The notes: generated by a model from the sequence alone, not told the origin. Shown: positions 24,345 through 33,552, numbered from the stretch's first letter. The stretch: DNA of 64,000 nucleotides from an uncultured Erysipelotrichaceae bacterium (GCA_902791935.1 CADAXQ010000005.1:1-64000), one strand, 5' to 3'. Numbers and translations: made by a program.

Positions 24345-25918
24345 TCTTCTTTGCCTCCTTTCGGGTTCGTCCCTTCAAAGGGGTTATGCGCGAGTAACGC
24401 TTCAAAATTCGCTTTATCTAATGGTTTCGCGAAGTAATACCCCTGAATCGCGTCTAAGTCATGCGCCGAAAGAAGCGAAACTTGTTTGGGGTTCTCTACG
24501 CCTTCGGCAATGACCCGCATATGTAACCCATGCACCAAGTAAATAATCGAAGCCACAAGATCTTCAGACTCTTTGCTTAATTCAATGTCGTCAATAAAGG
24601 ACTTATCCAGCTTCAAAACATCAAAATCGATGTTCTTTAAAACCGACAACGAAGAATAACCAATCCCGAAGTCATCGATGGATGTCGATAAACCTAAGGC
24701 TTTGATTTTCCGAATGACGAACGAAATGAAGTTCGCGTCTTGGGCAGCCAAAGATTCGGTTAACTCGATTTCGATCTGATGGGGATCAATCTTGTATTTC
24801 TTAATCGTTTCGGCAAAGAAAGCGATTAAGCCGGGGTCGTAAACCGTACGACGCGATAAGTTCACAGAAATCACAAGCGGTCGTTGTCTTGTATCACGCC
24901 ACGACGCAATGTCACGGCACACCGCTTCAAACACATAATGGTCAATCGCGACAATCTGACCGCTGGCTTCGGCGTAGGGAACAAAGACCGAAGGCGGTAA
25001 GAAACCACGGCGCGGATGGCGCCAACGAATTAAGGCTTCGGCCCCGTAGAAACATTTTTTCTTCACGTCCCACTTCGCCTGGTAATAAATGATGAATTGG
25101 TTTCGTTTTAAACCTTCTTCGATGTCGGCGGATTGTTCGCGGTCGCTTAAGGATGCTTGCTTCATGGATTCGGCATAAAGCTGCAAATCCCCCGAAGGGC
25201 GGTTGGCCGCATGGAAACGCGCGGCAATCGAAGCCCGTTCAAAGTTTTGACTGGGCGTTTGTTCTTTTTGATAGGGGGTAGCGCCTAACATCACGAACGC
25301 CATCGGTAACGAAGGACGACCTGCCAAAACGGCATTGATGTCATCAGCAATCTTCCGTAGAGAAGCATAGAAATCATTCGCATTCGAAACTTCGGCATAG
25401 AACAAGAAATCGCCTTGTCCATTCACCGCATAGTTCCAGTTCGGTTTGTCTTGTAACTCTTTACGAACGGCTTCGACACAAATACGGTTCAGTTCTTGCA
25501 TATCCACCAACCGGAACGAGAATAACGGTTGGTTATTGAAGCCATGGAGATAAAGAATGCCACCATAAGACACCATGTTGTGACGGTTATGGATGGATTT
25601 GCTTCCGACCGTGTCAAAGAAGGTATCTTCGTCCCAAATGGTCACATCGAATTGTTCACCGAATAACGTATTGAGCCATGCATGGTGGCGAAGTAGTAAT
25701 TTACGGTTCGCGAAAAGTTGCACGATGAGTAGCGAGAATGCAATCGTTAAAAAGAAACAAACTAACGCAACGATGCCAAGCACCCAAGGACGATTTTGAG
25801 AAACGCCTTGGCAAAGCAACACCACCGAAACCACCACCGCGGCAGTCGATAATCCAAGTAACGCAAAGATCACCAAGATCCAAACCTTTAATTGTTCGAG
25901 TTGTTTTTGATATCTCAT
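24341..25918 (-). CDS. Membrane EAL-domain c-di-GMP phosphodiesterase
   Basis: A 525-residue protein with two N-terminal membrane helices (~12-36, 46-70), a degenerate GGDEF-like region (~80-245, GQGDFLFYAEV at the active-site position) and a C-terminal EAL domain (~265-510). The EAL motifs are intact: GAEALIRWRHP (Glu294), SVNLSRR, IELTES, IDDFGIGYSS, LKLDKSF, AEGVEN and QGYYFAKPL. It should hydrolyse c-di-GMP to pGpG at the membrane. Because the same operon is headed by a c-di-GMP riboswitch, it could provide negative feedback. AAAGGAG precedes the start. Confidence 0.92.
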   Translation of the reverse strand: MRYQKQLEQLKVWILVIFALLGLSTAAVVVSVVLLCQGVSQNRPWVLGIVALVCFFLTIAFSLLIVQLFANRKLLLRHHAWLNTLFGEQFDVTIWDEDTFFDTVGSKSIHNRHNMVSYGGILYLHGFNNQPLFSFRLVDMQELNRICVEAVRKELQDKPNWNYAVNGQGDFLFYAEVSNANDFYASLRKIADDINAVLAGRPSLPMAFVMLGATPYQKEQTPSQNFERASIAARFHAANRPSGDLQLYAESMKQASLSDREQSADIEEGLKRNQFIIYYQAKWDVKKKCFYGAEALIRWRHPRRGFLPPSVFVPYAEASGQIVAIDHYVFEAVCRDIASWRDTRQRPLVISVNLSRRTVYDPGLIAFFAETIKKYKIDPHQIEIELTESLAAQDANFISFVIRKIKALGLSTSIDDFGIGYSSLSVLKNIDFDVLKLDKSFIDDIELSKESEDLVASIIYLVHGLHMRVIAEGVENPKQVSLLSAHDLDAIQGYYFAKPLDKANFEALLAHNPFEGTNPKGGKEE

Positions 25919-25920
25919 GG

Positions 25921-26787
25921 TTACTCTTCTCCTTTCGTCTTGTTCTTCTTTTTGGCTTCTTTGTCGAGCTCTTTCCGGAGCCTAACCTTCTCTTTGGCCT
26001 TCTCTTTTTCCATCTGTTCACGGAGGTCTTTTTTGTAATTGTATTTCTCTTCGAAAAGCAATGCTGCTTTTTCGTCATTCGGATCGACACCTGCTTCTAA
26101 CATGGCGGCATGAAGTTCTTGCTCATAGGCCTTCTTTTCTTTGCGGTACTGCTTGGCCGTATCAATCGTCGAAGAAAGAATGATGCCAAGGATCGGAACT
26201 AAGATTAACACTGGCCCTAACCAAGCGGTACGTCCTGCGGCAGCACCCGCTTGCGGGGACACTAACGTCAAGAATGTCCCAAAGCCATCGGAATGCCATA
26301 CGACCGTCCCGATATAATACTTTTCATCCACCGATTCCCAAGCGGTTTCGGGGCAGGTGTTATTCGGTTGCCCCGCGCACGACCACGCGTGTAGGTTATC
26401 CCCGCGCGTAAGAAAAGTCCGCGTTCCGTCTTCATTCACCTGAATCGAAAGCACTCGGTGCGTATCGGGATTCTGAAGTCTTGGATAGTAAAACGTGATG
26501 ACGTCCCCTTCTTTGATTTGGGAGGGGTCGTCATGACGAATGATAATGCCCGTGCCTTGATTCAAGGAATCGGGATTATCCCCAACCATGGAATCCGTCG
26601 CGACATATAAAAACGAATGCCCAAAGGCGGAAGGTACGCCATAATTCCCGGCGTGATTGGCTGTCACCACAAACGAGACTTCGATATATAGCATCAAGGC
26701 GACGAGTAAGCCTAAGATGACATCGACAATCACCGACAGCGCGTTCTTTTTGCGCTTGGTCTTCGTCTCTTCTTGGGCCTCGTTCAT
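25921..26787 (-). CDS. sipW: SipW-type signal peptidase I
   Basis: A 288-residue membrane protease of the ER/archaeal-like type. After an N-terminal helix (~18-42) come the catalytic Ser66 in ATDSMVGD, His110 in NPDTHRVLS, replacing the Lys of ordinary bacterial SPase I, and the conserved Asp130 in TRGDNLHAW. A second helix lies near ~188-205, then a charged cytoplasmic coiled tail of about 75 residues, which is unusual. SipW enzymes process TasA-like fibre subunits, and several such proteins are encoded nearby. Its ATG overlaps the stop of the upstream gene by 4 bp. Confidence 0.9.
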   Translation of the reverse strand: MNEAQEETKTKRKKNALSVIVDVILGLLVALMLYIEVSFVVTANHAGNYGVPSAFGHSFLYVATDSMVGDNPDSLNQGTGIIIRHDDPSQIKEGDVITFYYPRLQNPDTHRVLSIQVNEDGTRTFLTRGDNLHAWSCAGQPNNTCPETAWESVDEKYYIGTVVWHSDGFGTFLTLVSPQAGAAAGRTAWLGPVLILVPILGIILSSTIDTAKQYRKEKKAYEQELHAAMLEAGVDPNDEKAALLFEEKYNYKKDLREQMEKEKAKEKVRLRKELDKEAKKKNKTKGEE

Positions 26788-28796
26788 GGACGTTTCCTCG
26801 GCGCATGGTTAGACAAACGAATCTTCTTTTGCCGTCTTGACGTGACCTTAATCCGCTTGGCTAAGGCAATTCTAGCCTTCTTTGGCGGTTGGACGCGAAT
26901 CCAAGCCACATCTTCTTTTGGATTGGTTTCTTTGCCTTTTAAGACCCGAATCTTCACGATGGGGGCAGGCGTTACGGCAATTGGTTTCATAATCTTAACG
27001 CGACGACGATCTTCGGGCATCGCTTCGGGTGCTTTCGAAACCGTCACGACTGGTGTTGGTTCTGTCAGAACGGGGGCAGTCGTAACCTGTGGCGCCGGGG
27101 CAGTCACAAATCTTGCCACATAAGGCGTGGCATCAAAGACAACAGACGGCAACAAAGGATCCGATGGTGCCGTCGGAGTAAATACGGCCGGTGTCACCAC
27201 GAAGGGCGTTTCTCTTGGCAAGGGGGTTGGCGCGGCCATTGGGGTCGGTTGTTTTTGATGCTCTAAGTTAGCCATAGTGGCGTTTAAGAATGGCGTTGCG
27301 CTGGGGAACGCTTCTTGGCCACGCGATAACATCTCTCCGGCTTTTTCTTCGGGGATGGAGGGATCTAACAAAGACATGCCGTCTTGGCGGTCTTCTTTGC
27401 CTTGTCTTCTGACGGCATAACGCATGGAATCCAAACGGGCTTCTTCTTCTAGACGATCAAAGTCTTGGGCTTTCCGTCTTTCCCATTCTTCACGGGCAAG
27501 TCGTTCGACTTCTTGGCGGATGGCTTCATCTCTGGCTTTCCTGGCCGCTTCTTCGGCCGCTTCGAGTTGCCGTTGTCTTTCTTCGGCTTCTTCGGCCATA
27601 TCAATTGCTTTTTGGGCGTTGATGGCTTCGTCTAACAAGAGCTTCTTAGCCACATCTTGCTTGTACTTCTCTTCCATCGCGAGCCGTTCCGCTTTCGCTT
27701 CTTCGGGCGTTAAGGCCATCGGATTTGGCTTCTCGTCTTTGTGATCCGGGAATTGATCATATAAGAATCGTCCATCATGGAATGTCTCGTCTTCCAAGGT
27801 GAATAGTACTTTCGGGCGGATGGTCTTTTGTCTTGTGACGGGGTGATCAATCTTCCGATTCGCGATGGCGTGGCTATGTAACGTCAACATATCGGCCACG
27901 ACCAAGCCATAGATTTCTTCAAAATAGGCGTCATCGAACTCTTGTTCGGTTTCTTTGACGTCATAGGTGATGCCTAAGTTCGTGTAGTTATCAATGAACG
28001 TCCAAAGCTTATAGGCGGCATGGTAGTCTGGATTCTTTAATAACAAGTTCGTTAAGTGAATGGGGTTAGAGACGTCTTTCGCGCCTTGCATCTGCTCCAT
28101 AAACGGGGAATGTAAGTAATAGGCGCAACGTTCGCGTAACGTCGCCAAACGAACGAGCAAGTTCGCGTTGGCTTCTTGCTTGCCTTGGTCTTCGGAAGGA
28201 ACGGATACTTTGACTCTAGTATCGACTTCATATTTCGCCCCATCAATTTCAGAGGTGGCATGAATGAGCAATAAATCCGAGTTAAACGTTTCGCCGTGCG
28301 ATTTGATGAATTGATAACGTTTTTCAATGAATAACGCGCATTTCTTCATCAACGTCATGACAAAACGGTTTTCATAGATTTGAACATCCGTTTCGGCATG
28401 GATCGTTAAAATCCGTTCCGGGGTGATGTTCCCGTTTATATCGACGGAGTGCACGAATTGGGTATGCGAAGCCAAATGCACCACGGATTCCGCGGTGATT
28501 TTCTTCGCTAAACCAGCATTCACGACTTCCGCTTCATCGCGAATAAATGTGCGCGGATTTAGAATAATCCGATCTAAGGCATCAAATCCTTGTTCAAGTT
28601 CCTCGACAAAGCGCGCATCAAAAGACTTGTCTTCCAGCCGTTCGGTTTGCCGGACGAAGTTCTTCCCTTCATCGGCGACTTGGCTGACAAGCGCTTGATA
28701 AGGCTTGGAAGCACTGGCCAAGGAATGCATCTTCTTGGCGTATGCTTTCTGAGCCGAAACGAGTTTTTGTTGCGCGGAAGGGGTTTTCTCTGCCAT
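26784..28796 (-). CDS. DUF2357-family protein with coiled-coil and Pro-rich tail
   Basis: A 670-residue protein. Residues ~60-330 resemble DUF2357, the McrC-associated domain, with HAETDVQIYENRFVMTLMKK near 127 as the best-known signature. From ~370 to 470 a charged coiled coil follows, then a Pro/Thr/Ala-rich stretch and a very basic C-terminus. I see no PD-(D/E)xK nuclease motifs, which McrC-type restriction proteins carry at their C-terminus. DUF2357 proteins pair with McrB-like AAA+ ATPases, and the gene directly upstream encodes one. A structural or regulatory partner of that ATPase is inferred. AAGGTG precedes the ATG. Confidence 0.72.
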   Translation of the reverse strand: MAEKTPSAQQKLVSAQKAYAKKMHSLASASKPYQALVSQVADEGKNFVRQTERLEDKSFDARFVEELEQGFDALDRIILNPRTFIRDEAEVVNAGLAKKITAESVVHLASHTQFVHSVDINGNITPERILTIHAETDVQIYENRFVMTLMKKCALFIEKRYQFIKSHGETFNSDLLLIHATSEIDGAKYEVDTRVKVSVPSEDQGKQEANANLLVRLATLRERCAYYLHSPFMEQMQGAKDVSNPIHLTNLLLKNPDYHAAYKLWTFIDNYTNLGITYDVKETEQEFDDAYFEEIYGLVVADMLTLHSHAIANRKIDHPVTRQKTIRPKVLFTLEDETFHDGRFLYDQFPDHKDEKPNPMALTPEEAKAERLAMEEKYKQDVAKKLLLDEAINAQKAIDMAEEAEERQRQLEAAEEAARKARDEAIRQEVERLAREEWERRKAQDFDRLEEEARLDSMRYAVRRQGKEDRQDGMSLLDPSIPEEKAGEMLSRGQEAFPSATPFLNATMANLEHQKQPTPMAAPTPLPRETPFVVTPAVFTPTAPSDPLLPSVVFDATPYVARFVTAPAPQVTTAPVLTEPTPVVTVSKAPEAMPEDRRRVKIMKPIAVTPAPIVKIRVLKGKETNPKEDVAWIRVQPPKKARIALAKRIKVTSRRQKKIRLSNHAPRKRP

Positions 28797-28806
28797 AGGT
28801 TACACC

Positions 28807-30372
28807 TTACGCGTTCGTCTTTAGGAGCGTCTTGATCTTCGCTTTAGAGCGTTTGAATTCCCCTTTGCCGAACAACTTGGTTAATTCGGCGTCTAAGGCG
28901 ATTAATTCATCGCGTAAGAACGCGACATTCAATACTTCGAACTTCTTTAAGATCTTGGATTCAAACATATAGTCGACCGCATCGAGTTCTGTGCCACCGC
29001 AGGCGACATAGCAAGGCACAAACAATCCTAACTGCTTCATGATACGGTTACCAAAGGCAAGACGGAAGTGGGCAATAACAAACGTATCGAGTTGTTGGAA
29101 CTTTTCTAGCGTCTTGGCCGATAACGGATAGTCTTGCATCGCGTTTTGATAGAGCTTCATCAAATAATCAAACGGCAATGGCAAAGACTCCGTGAATGGG
29201 GCTTGGAACGCAATACCTTTGTTATCGAAGAATAACGACATGGCACGGTCATAGACCTTATCGGTGATGGTAAAAGTAGAATCATCATTATTGGCGGTGC
29301 CGACAAACCAAATGTTTTGCGGAATTAACAAACGGCCGTCTTTCACGTGCTTTGGATCGTTTGGCTGCGGAGCAGCAACCAAATTGATATTCCATTCGGC
29401 CACGTTTGGCATTTCCATGATGGATAAAAATTCCGCGAAATAGTATTCAATACGGGCCAAGTTCATTTCATCGAGTACGATTAAGTTCACGTCATCGCGG
29501 TAGGTGGCTTCGTAGACGGCGCGTAAGAATTCCGTTTCGGTGAATTTGTGGGTGAAGTCGTTATAGTAACCGAGTAATTCAGACCGGTCTCTCCAAGATG
29601 GTTGCACCGAACAGATGGTCGCGTTATGTTGGAAGAAACGTCCTAAGGCATAGGGCAAAGAGGTTTTACCCGTGCCAGAGATACCTTCGAGAATGATGAT
29701 TTTGCCCGTGCCCATTGCCGCAAAGAAGACCCGAATCGTATCAATCGTGTAATAAAGGCCCATTTGGGAGGCAGCAAAGTTCCGGAACCGTTCGCAGATG
29801 CCTTTTAAGTCAATCGTTTCGGCATCGGCAGGAAGTTGGGTATGTAACGAATATCCTTCGTATTTCTGATCAACCAAGGTAAGACGTGGAAAACGGATTT
29901 CGTCAGATTCTGGTTTCTTTTCTTCTTCGGCATTCGTGTCGACGACTTCTCCATTGGCTTCGGCCACGTTCTCAGGGGCGCCAGCAACGCCCATCGAATG
30001 CACTTGTAATCCTAAAATCCGATCTTTTTCTTGAATCGTTTGGTATAACTCAACATTTAATTTTTCGACTTCTTTGCGTAACTTTTCTTCATTCGCGCCA
30101 GCTTTCCGGAAGCGCACATACTTCCGGATGACCCAGAATAACAAGAAAAGCAAGCCGCCAATTAACGCGATAAACAAAATGGCGAATAACACGAAAAAGA
30201 ACCAACCCGCACCCCCGAATTTCGGAGAATATTGGCTATATAGCGAATGATAATAGCTGAATTCATTCGGAACGGGTGCCCATGGCATTGCCCAACGCAT
30301 GTTGAACCATAAGCCAAGGTTTTGGAAAAAGGCGACAATCATCTCCTTTAAATATTCAAAATAAGCAGACAT
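28807..30372 (-). CDS. Membrane-anchored McrB-like AAA+ ATPase
   Basis: A 521-residue protein with one strong membrane helix (~57-82) and a short coiled region (~93-120), then an AAA+ domain. Walker A is GISGTGKTS at 230-238. Walker B is LIVLDEMNLARIEYYFAEF from 297, the typical McrB form. Then comes WFVGTANNDDSTFTITDKVY near 355, with an Arg just after it. McrB proteins drive modification-dependent restriction with McrC, but they are cytoplasmic; membrane anchoring and the operon with SipW and fibre proteins point elsewhere. It could power assembly or export of the fibre. AAGGAG precedes the start. Confidence 0.85.
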   Translation of the reverse strand: MSAYFEYLKEMIVAFFQNLGLWFNMRWAMPWAPVPNEFSYYHSLYSQYSPKFGGAGWFFFVLFAILFIALIGGLLFLLFWVIRKYVRFRKAGANEEKLRKEVEKLNVELYQTIQEKDRILGLQVHSMGVAGAPENVAEANGEVVDTNAEEEKKPESDEIRFPRLTLVDQKYEGYSLHTQLPADAETIDLKGICERFRNFAASQMGLYYTIDTIRVFFAAMGTGKIIILEGISGTGKTSLPYALGRFFQHNATICSVQPSWRDRSELLGYYNDFTHKFTETEFLRAVYEATYRDDVNLIVLDEMNLARIEYYFAEFLSIMEMPNVAEWNINLVAAPQPNDPKHVKDGRLLIPQNIWFVGTANNDDSTFTITDKVYDRAMSLFFDNKGIAFQAPFTESLPLPFDYLMKLYQNAMQDYPLSAKTLEKFQQLDTFVIAHFRLAFGNRIMKQLGLFVPCYVACGGTELDAVDYMFESKILKKFEVLNVAFLRDELIALDAELTKLFGKGEFKRSKAKIKTLLKTNA

Positions 30373-30392
30373 GGTGAACTCCTTTTTCGTGT

Positions 30393-31508
30393 TCAGTCAA
30401 TCAGTGGTTGCACAAGGCCTTTGAAGCCTAATCCTAACGTAAAATGGCCTTCGCCAATGTTGTCGACCATATCCAAATCCCAGCCTTCGAGATAAATGGT
30501 GACAACAAGACGTGTCGGAACGCCTGCCGATAAAGCCAATAAAGGATGCATGGTGGAGGGATCATATTGCCCCACGCCGTCGGGAAGCGATAGTTCTTGT
30601 AACGTATACGTAGTTTCGTGCGCAAACGATAAGCCGGCTGCTTCGCTTTTGGCTAAATTAAATGGGGCAATGCCAGCGCGATGGCTTGCCTTAAAGGCGG
30701 TGTGGTTCTCGTTATAGGCGGGGGTATCTACGTCGTATGCTTCGTCATACACAAGCGGAGCATCATCGGCGTATTCGCCATACACGACTTCTTTGCCGTT
30801 ATTATCATCATAATAACCATCGCCATTTAAGTCGAGCACACCCCCAAAGACGGTGGTGGATCCGACGTCCGTGTTCGGTTCCCAGATGGTGAAACCCCGG
30901 GAAGAATAGAACGACACACGGCAAGCATGAACGATGTTGTCCAGATCTTCGGCCGTGATGCTTTTATGGAACGCTTCCGCGGTGGCGACATTCAAATCGT
31001 GTAATGGTTTGGCATAACAGCTTTCCGGGTCTAAGAAGAGATACATATCCCGGTTGGCTTTGAGAAAGAACTCAAATTGATAGTAACCCGTTTGGGCCAC
31101 ATAAATTTGATGGGGTTTCTCTTTATCGGCATACGAGCGACGTAACACCGGAAAATCTGTTTCCGGGTTGGTTTCCTCGTTTAGCCAAAGACTTTGGTAA
31201 TTCGAAGATAAGTCATGTAGTGTCGAATTGGGTTGATACCGCGCGAAGTGCGATTCTAAGATTTCATCATTCACTTCATGGTAGTAATCATAACCATCAT
31301 TATTATTTTTTAAGCCGATTTCAAAATCGGCTTCGTCGTGAATTGAGAAATCAAGTTGCGATACTTTCGCGTGTTCGGATACTTCAAACCAAGCATAGGT
31401 GCTGGTCACCGAAGCGGCAAACGTCAGGGCAAAAGACAAAACGCCAGCCAGAAATAGATTCCGGTTGGACATGATGGTTTTTGCTTTCTTGTGGTGACGA
31501 TATGCCAT
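30393..31508 (-). CDS. Secreted TasA-like protein with SipW-type signal
   Basis: A 371-residue exported protein. The N-terminal helix (~14-36) is followed by TSTYAWFEVSEHAKV, a good SipW substrate pattern. The body is beta-rich, with LDFSIHDEADFEIGLKNN after the cleavage region and a C-terminal VVTIYLEGWDLDMVDNI that resembles the VWLEG strand of the other fibre candidates here. No anchor motif. GAGGA precedes the start. Probably a fibre or accessory subunit of the operon. Confidence 0.75.
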   Translation of the reverse strand: MAYRHHKKAKTIMSNRNLFLAGVLSFALTFAASVTSTYAWFEVSEHAKVSQLDFSIHDEADFEIGLKNNNDGYDYYHEVNDEILESHFARYQPNSTLHDLSSNYQSLWLNEETNPETDFPVLRRSYADKEKPHQIYVAQTGYYQFEFFLKANRDMYLFLDPESCYAKPLHDLNVATAEAFHKSITAEDLDNIVHACRVSFYSSRGFTIWEPNTDVGSTTVFGGVLDLNGDGYYDDNNGKEVVYGEYADDAPLVYDEAYDVDTPAYNENHTAFKASHRAGIAPFNLAKSEAAGLSFAHETTYTLQELSLPDGVGQYDPSTMHPLLALSAGVPTRLVVTIYLEGWDLDMVDNIGEGHFTLGLGFKGLVQPLID

Positions 31509-31517
31509 GAAGTGTCC

Positions 31518-32591
31518 TCAATTGGTGGATTCGGAAGTAAACGTCATCGTAAACGTGAAAGAAGACCCTTCCGGGGGTTGCCCATAGCAATCCGGGTCGG
31601 CGCCTTCTAGCCAAACGACAACGGTATAACGCATGGTTTGTAGCGGTTCGACAGTCACGTTCTCTCGATCGAAGATCTGCATGTTCCCGACAAACTCATC
31701 GCAATAACCATGATTGCCATCATAGTCATAACGGGCCAACCGTAAGTTATCGACCATTGAGAAGTCACTAAGGCATTCACGGTAGTCGCTATCGCCGCCT
31801 GGCTTCGTTCCATGCCCTTGCTGATTCGCATTGGCATAAACGGTAAAGGCGTGCGTTTCTTCTTCCCCTTCCGCGGCACAGGCATTTTCATACAAGGCAA
31901 CGCGTAAGTAAGAATATGGTTGAACGGCTGAGTTTTCTGGAGAAGTGTAACTGTCTATCGCCATCGACAAGCGATAGGTGACGGGATCAGATGCCGAAGA
32001 GTTAATGGCATAGAAGGTGTATACCAACGCCAGATTGACTGGGGAGGCATCACTTTGGCCCGACATAGCGCGGGAATAATTGTGAGAGCCACTTAAGTCT
32101 TCTTCATCTTTAAGACTGTCAACATAACCAAACACATCTTTGGCCGTTGTGGTATAGGCATTGTCTAAGCCGGCAGCCAAGAGAACATCACTCATAGAGC
32201 CAGAAGTACGGTTTTCACTGAGCTTCAGGTTTTGGGAGATGGTGTGTTGGTCTAAACGGATGGTAAATTGTCCCGAAACGCGTCCTAAAAAAGCAATGAT
32301 GCCAAGCATCAAGGTGCCTACGGCGCCGACTGATGTCACGATCAGAGCAATACGCTTCTGCTTTTGCCGACGGGCATAGCGACGGGAAGTATCGCTCGGC
32401 GTCGAAGTATCCGGTAAAGGATCTTTCGGCTTTGCGTTTTGCTTCGGGTTGTCGTTAGGCTTCGTAGACGATGAAGCTGGTGACGGTTCAGAGGGATTCG
32501 TAACGGATTCGTCGATTTTTGGATTTTCCGATTCTTCCAAGCGAAAAGGCCTCCATTCGGGTGAGTGGATACGAAGAAAAAACCACTTCAT
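31518..32591 (-). CDS. Membrane-linked TasA-like protein with long cytoplasmic N-terminus
   Basis: About 357 residues from the ATG at 32591 (GGGGAAAAG upstream; a 15-codon longer start lacks a ribosome site). A Ser/Pro/Asn-rich cytoplasmic part of ~75 residues precedes a membrane helix (RIALIVTSVGAVGTLMLGII). The outside part is beta-rich and ends TVVVWLEGADPDCYGQ followed by a TFTMTF strand, like the other fibre candidates. It lacks the clear AWF cleavage pattern, so it may stay anchored and act as a base or nucleator. First gene of the eight-gene operon, behind riboswitch 2. Confidence 0.7.
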   Translation of the reverse strand: MKWFFLRIHSPEWRPFRLEESENPKIDESVTNPSEPSPASSSTKPNDNPKQNAKPKDPLPDTSTPSDTSRRYARRQKQKRIALIVTSVGAVGTLMLGIIAFLGRVSGQFTIRLDQHTISQNLKLSENRTSGSMSDVLLAAGLDNAYTTTAKDVFGYVDSLKDEEDLSGSHNYSRAMSGQSDASPVNLALVYTFYAINSSASDPVTYRLSMAIDSYTSPENSAVQPYSYLRVALYENACAAEGEEETHAFTVYANANQQGHGTKPGGDSDYRECLSDFSMVDNLRLARYDYDGNHGYCDEFVGNMQIFDRENVTVEPLQTMRYTVVVWLEGADPDCYGQPPEGSSFTFTMTFTSESTN

Positions 32592-32703
32592 GTCTGACTT
32601 TTCCCCGCCCGTTCGAAGTGTTTCTTCGCACTTCATCAGAATCCAGTTGAACGAGTAAGTTATGCAGACGAGCAGCCCTAAGGAACAAAAAATGATGTCA
32701 ACT

Positions 32704-32820
32704 CAGTTGCCCACAAAGCAGAATCATTTTTGCTTTGTTCCGCGGTAACTGGCTGCCATCTCTTAGGGGAAGGCCCTTTAGCTTTGCGTCGCCAGATTTC
32801 TCTGACTTTGCGTTTCTCGT
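32704..32820 (-). ncRNA. Cyclic-di-GMP-I (GEMM) riboswitch 2
   Basis: On the minus strand a GAAA-tetraloop stem (CAGAGAAATCTG), CGACGCAAAGC, AAAGGGCC and ATGGCAGCCAGTTACC make up the aptamer (about 32820-32742). Downstream, GGGCAACTG (32712-32704) can pair with CAGTTACC (32751-32744), enclosing a nested 8-bp stem ACAAAGCA/TGCTTTGT. This looks like an anti-aptamer arm. How it reaches the start codon ~110 nt later is not clear. Confidence 0.92.
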
Positions 32821-32826
32821 GAGTCT

Positions 32827-32855
32827 ATTATGAAATCCTTAGACAACCTTGTCAA
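32827..32855 (-). promoter_or_regulatory. Sigma-A promoter of the minus-strand fibre operon
   Basis: TTGACA (32855-32850), a 17-bp spacer and CATAAT (32832-32827). Transcription would start near 32820, at the 5' edge of riboswitch 2. Confidence 0.88.
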
Positions 32856-32856
32856 C

Positions 32857-32882
32857 AAAAAAACGCGGCTTTTTACAGTCGC
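32857..32882 (-). terminator. Terminator of the 136-residue membrane protein gene
   Basis: GCGACT and AGCCGC pair with one mismatch around GTAAAA, followed by seven T. It ends only 2 bp before the -35 box of the next promoter. Confidence 0.7.
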
Positions 32883-32911
32883 ATTAGGTAAGAAAAGAGA
32901 ACGAAGAACCT

Positions 32912-33319
32912 TTATTTTTTCTCAGAATCGTCAGGATTCTTTTTTGCCGTCTCTTCCGCCATCATTTCCCGCATCAATTCTTCCCGGGCTTCTTTCTTGG
33001 CTTGAGCGGCGATTTCTTCTTGCTCTTTGTCGCTTAAATTCGATTGACGACGCGCTGCAACAATCACCAAGTAGATAATGTCTAAGGCTAAGATTAAGAA
33101 AATTGGGATTAATACGATTAATAAGAAGTTAGTAGGATTATTTTGTAACCAGCCAATAAACGGACCATTCTTTTCTAAGTTGGCTTCGGCAGAGTTAGGA
33201 ACCGTATTGGGATCATTGAAGGTGACGATCACTAAAATCGATGTCACCAAGACAAAAACAACAATCGCTAATTCCACGATGCCAGCAATAAGGATGCCAA
33301 TCTTCTTCTTTTTACTCAT
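32912..33319 (-). CDS. Small two-helix membrane protein with charged coiled tail
   Basis: I do not recognise this family. From the ATG at 33319 it is 135 residues: a short Lys-rich start, two membrane helices (~7-34 and ~61-83) separated by a polar loop, and a C-terminal charged coil (EEIAAQAKKEAREELMREMM). The longer frame starting at 33415 would read through the promoter (TATAAT-type -10 at 33356-33351). It sits immediately upstream of the fibre operon on the same strand but with its own terminator. The coiled tail resembles in style the SipW tail; a partnership is speculative. Confidence 0.65.
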   Translation of the reverse strand: MSKKKKIGILIAGIVELAIVVFVLVTSILVIVTFNDPNTVPNSAEANLEKNGPFIGWLQNNPTNFLLIVLIPIFLILALDIIYLVIVAARRQSNLSDKEQEEIAAQAKKEAREELMREMMAEETAKKNPDDSEKK

Positions 33320-33442
33320 ATCCGGATAACAATTTTGCTTAACTGTGCCGATTATAACGCGCATAAGCCAAATAGAAAAGGGCTTTTCTAGTTTGAGTTT
33401 CCCCACTTTTAACAATGTCTATAGAAATTAGGAGAATTTTAT

Positions 33443-33462
33443 AGCCCAGGTAGGGCTTTTTT
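33443..33462 (+). terminator. Terminator inside the IS left end
   Basis: AGCCC, a 5-nt loop and GGGCT followed by TTTTT, upstream of the transposase start, so it screens the transposase from read-through. Confidence 0.75.
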
Positions 33463-33552
33463 GCCTATTTCGTGTAGGATGCCGCGCATTTGTGCTAGAT
33501 TTTGATTGTCCAGAAAAAATCTAAAGGCCACAAAGAATGCGAGGCAACCCAC

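Noticed and set aside
26784-30372. Classical McrBC restriction system
   Set aside because: The ATPase is membrane-anchored, no nuclease motifs are visible in the partner, and both are embedded in a secretion/signalling operon.
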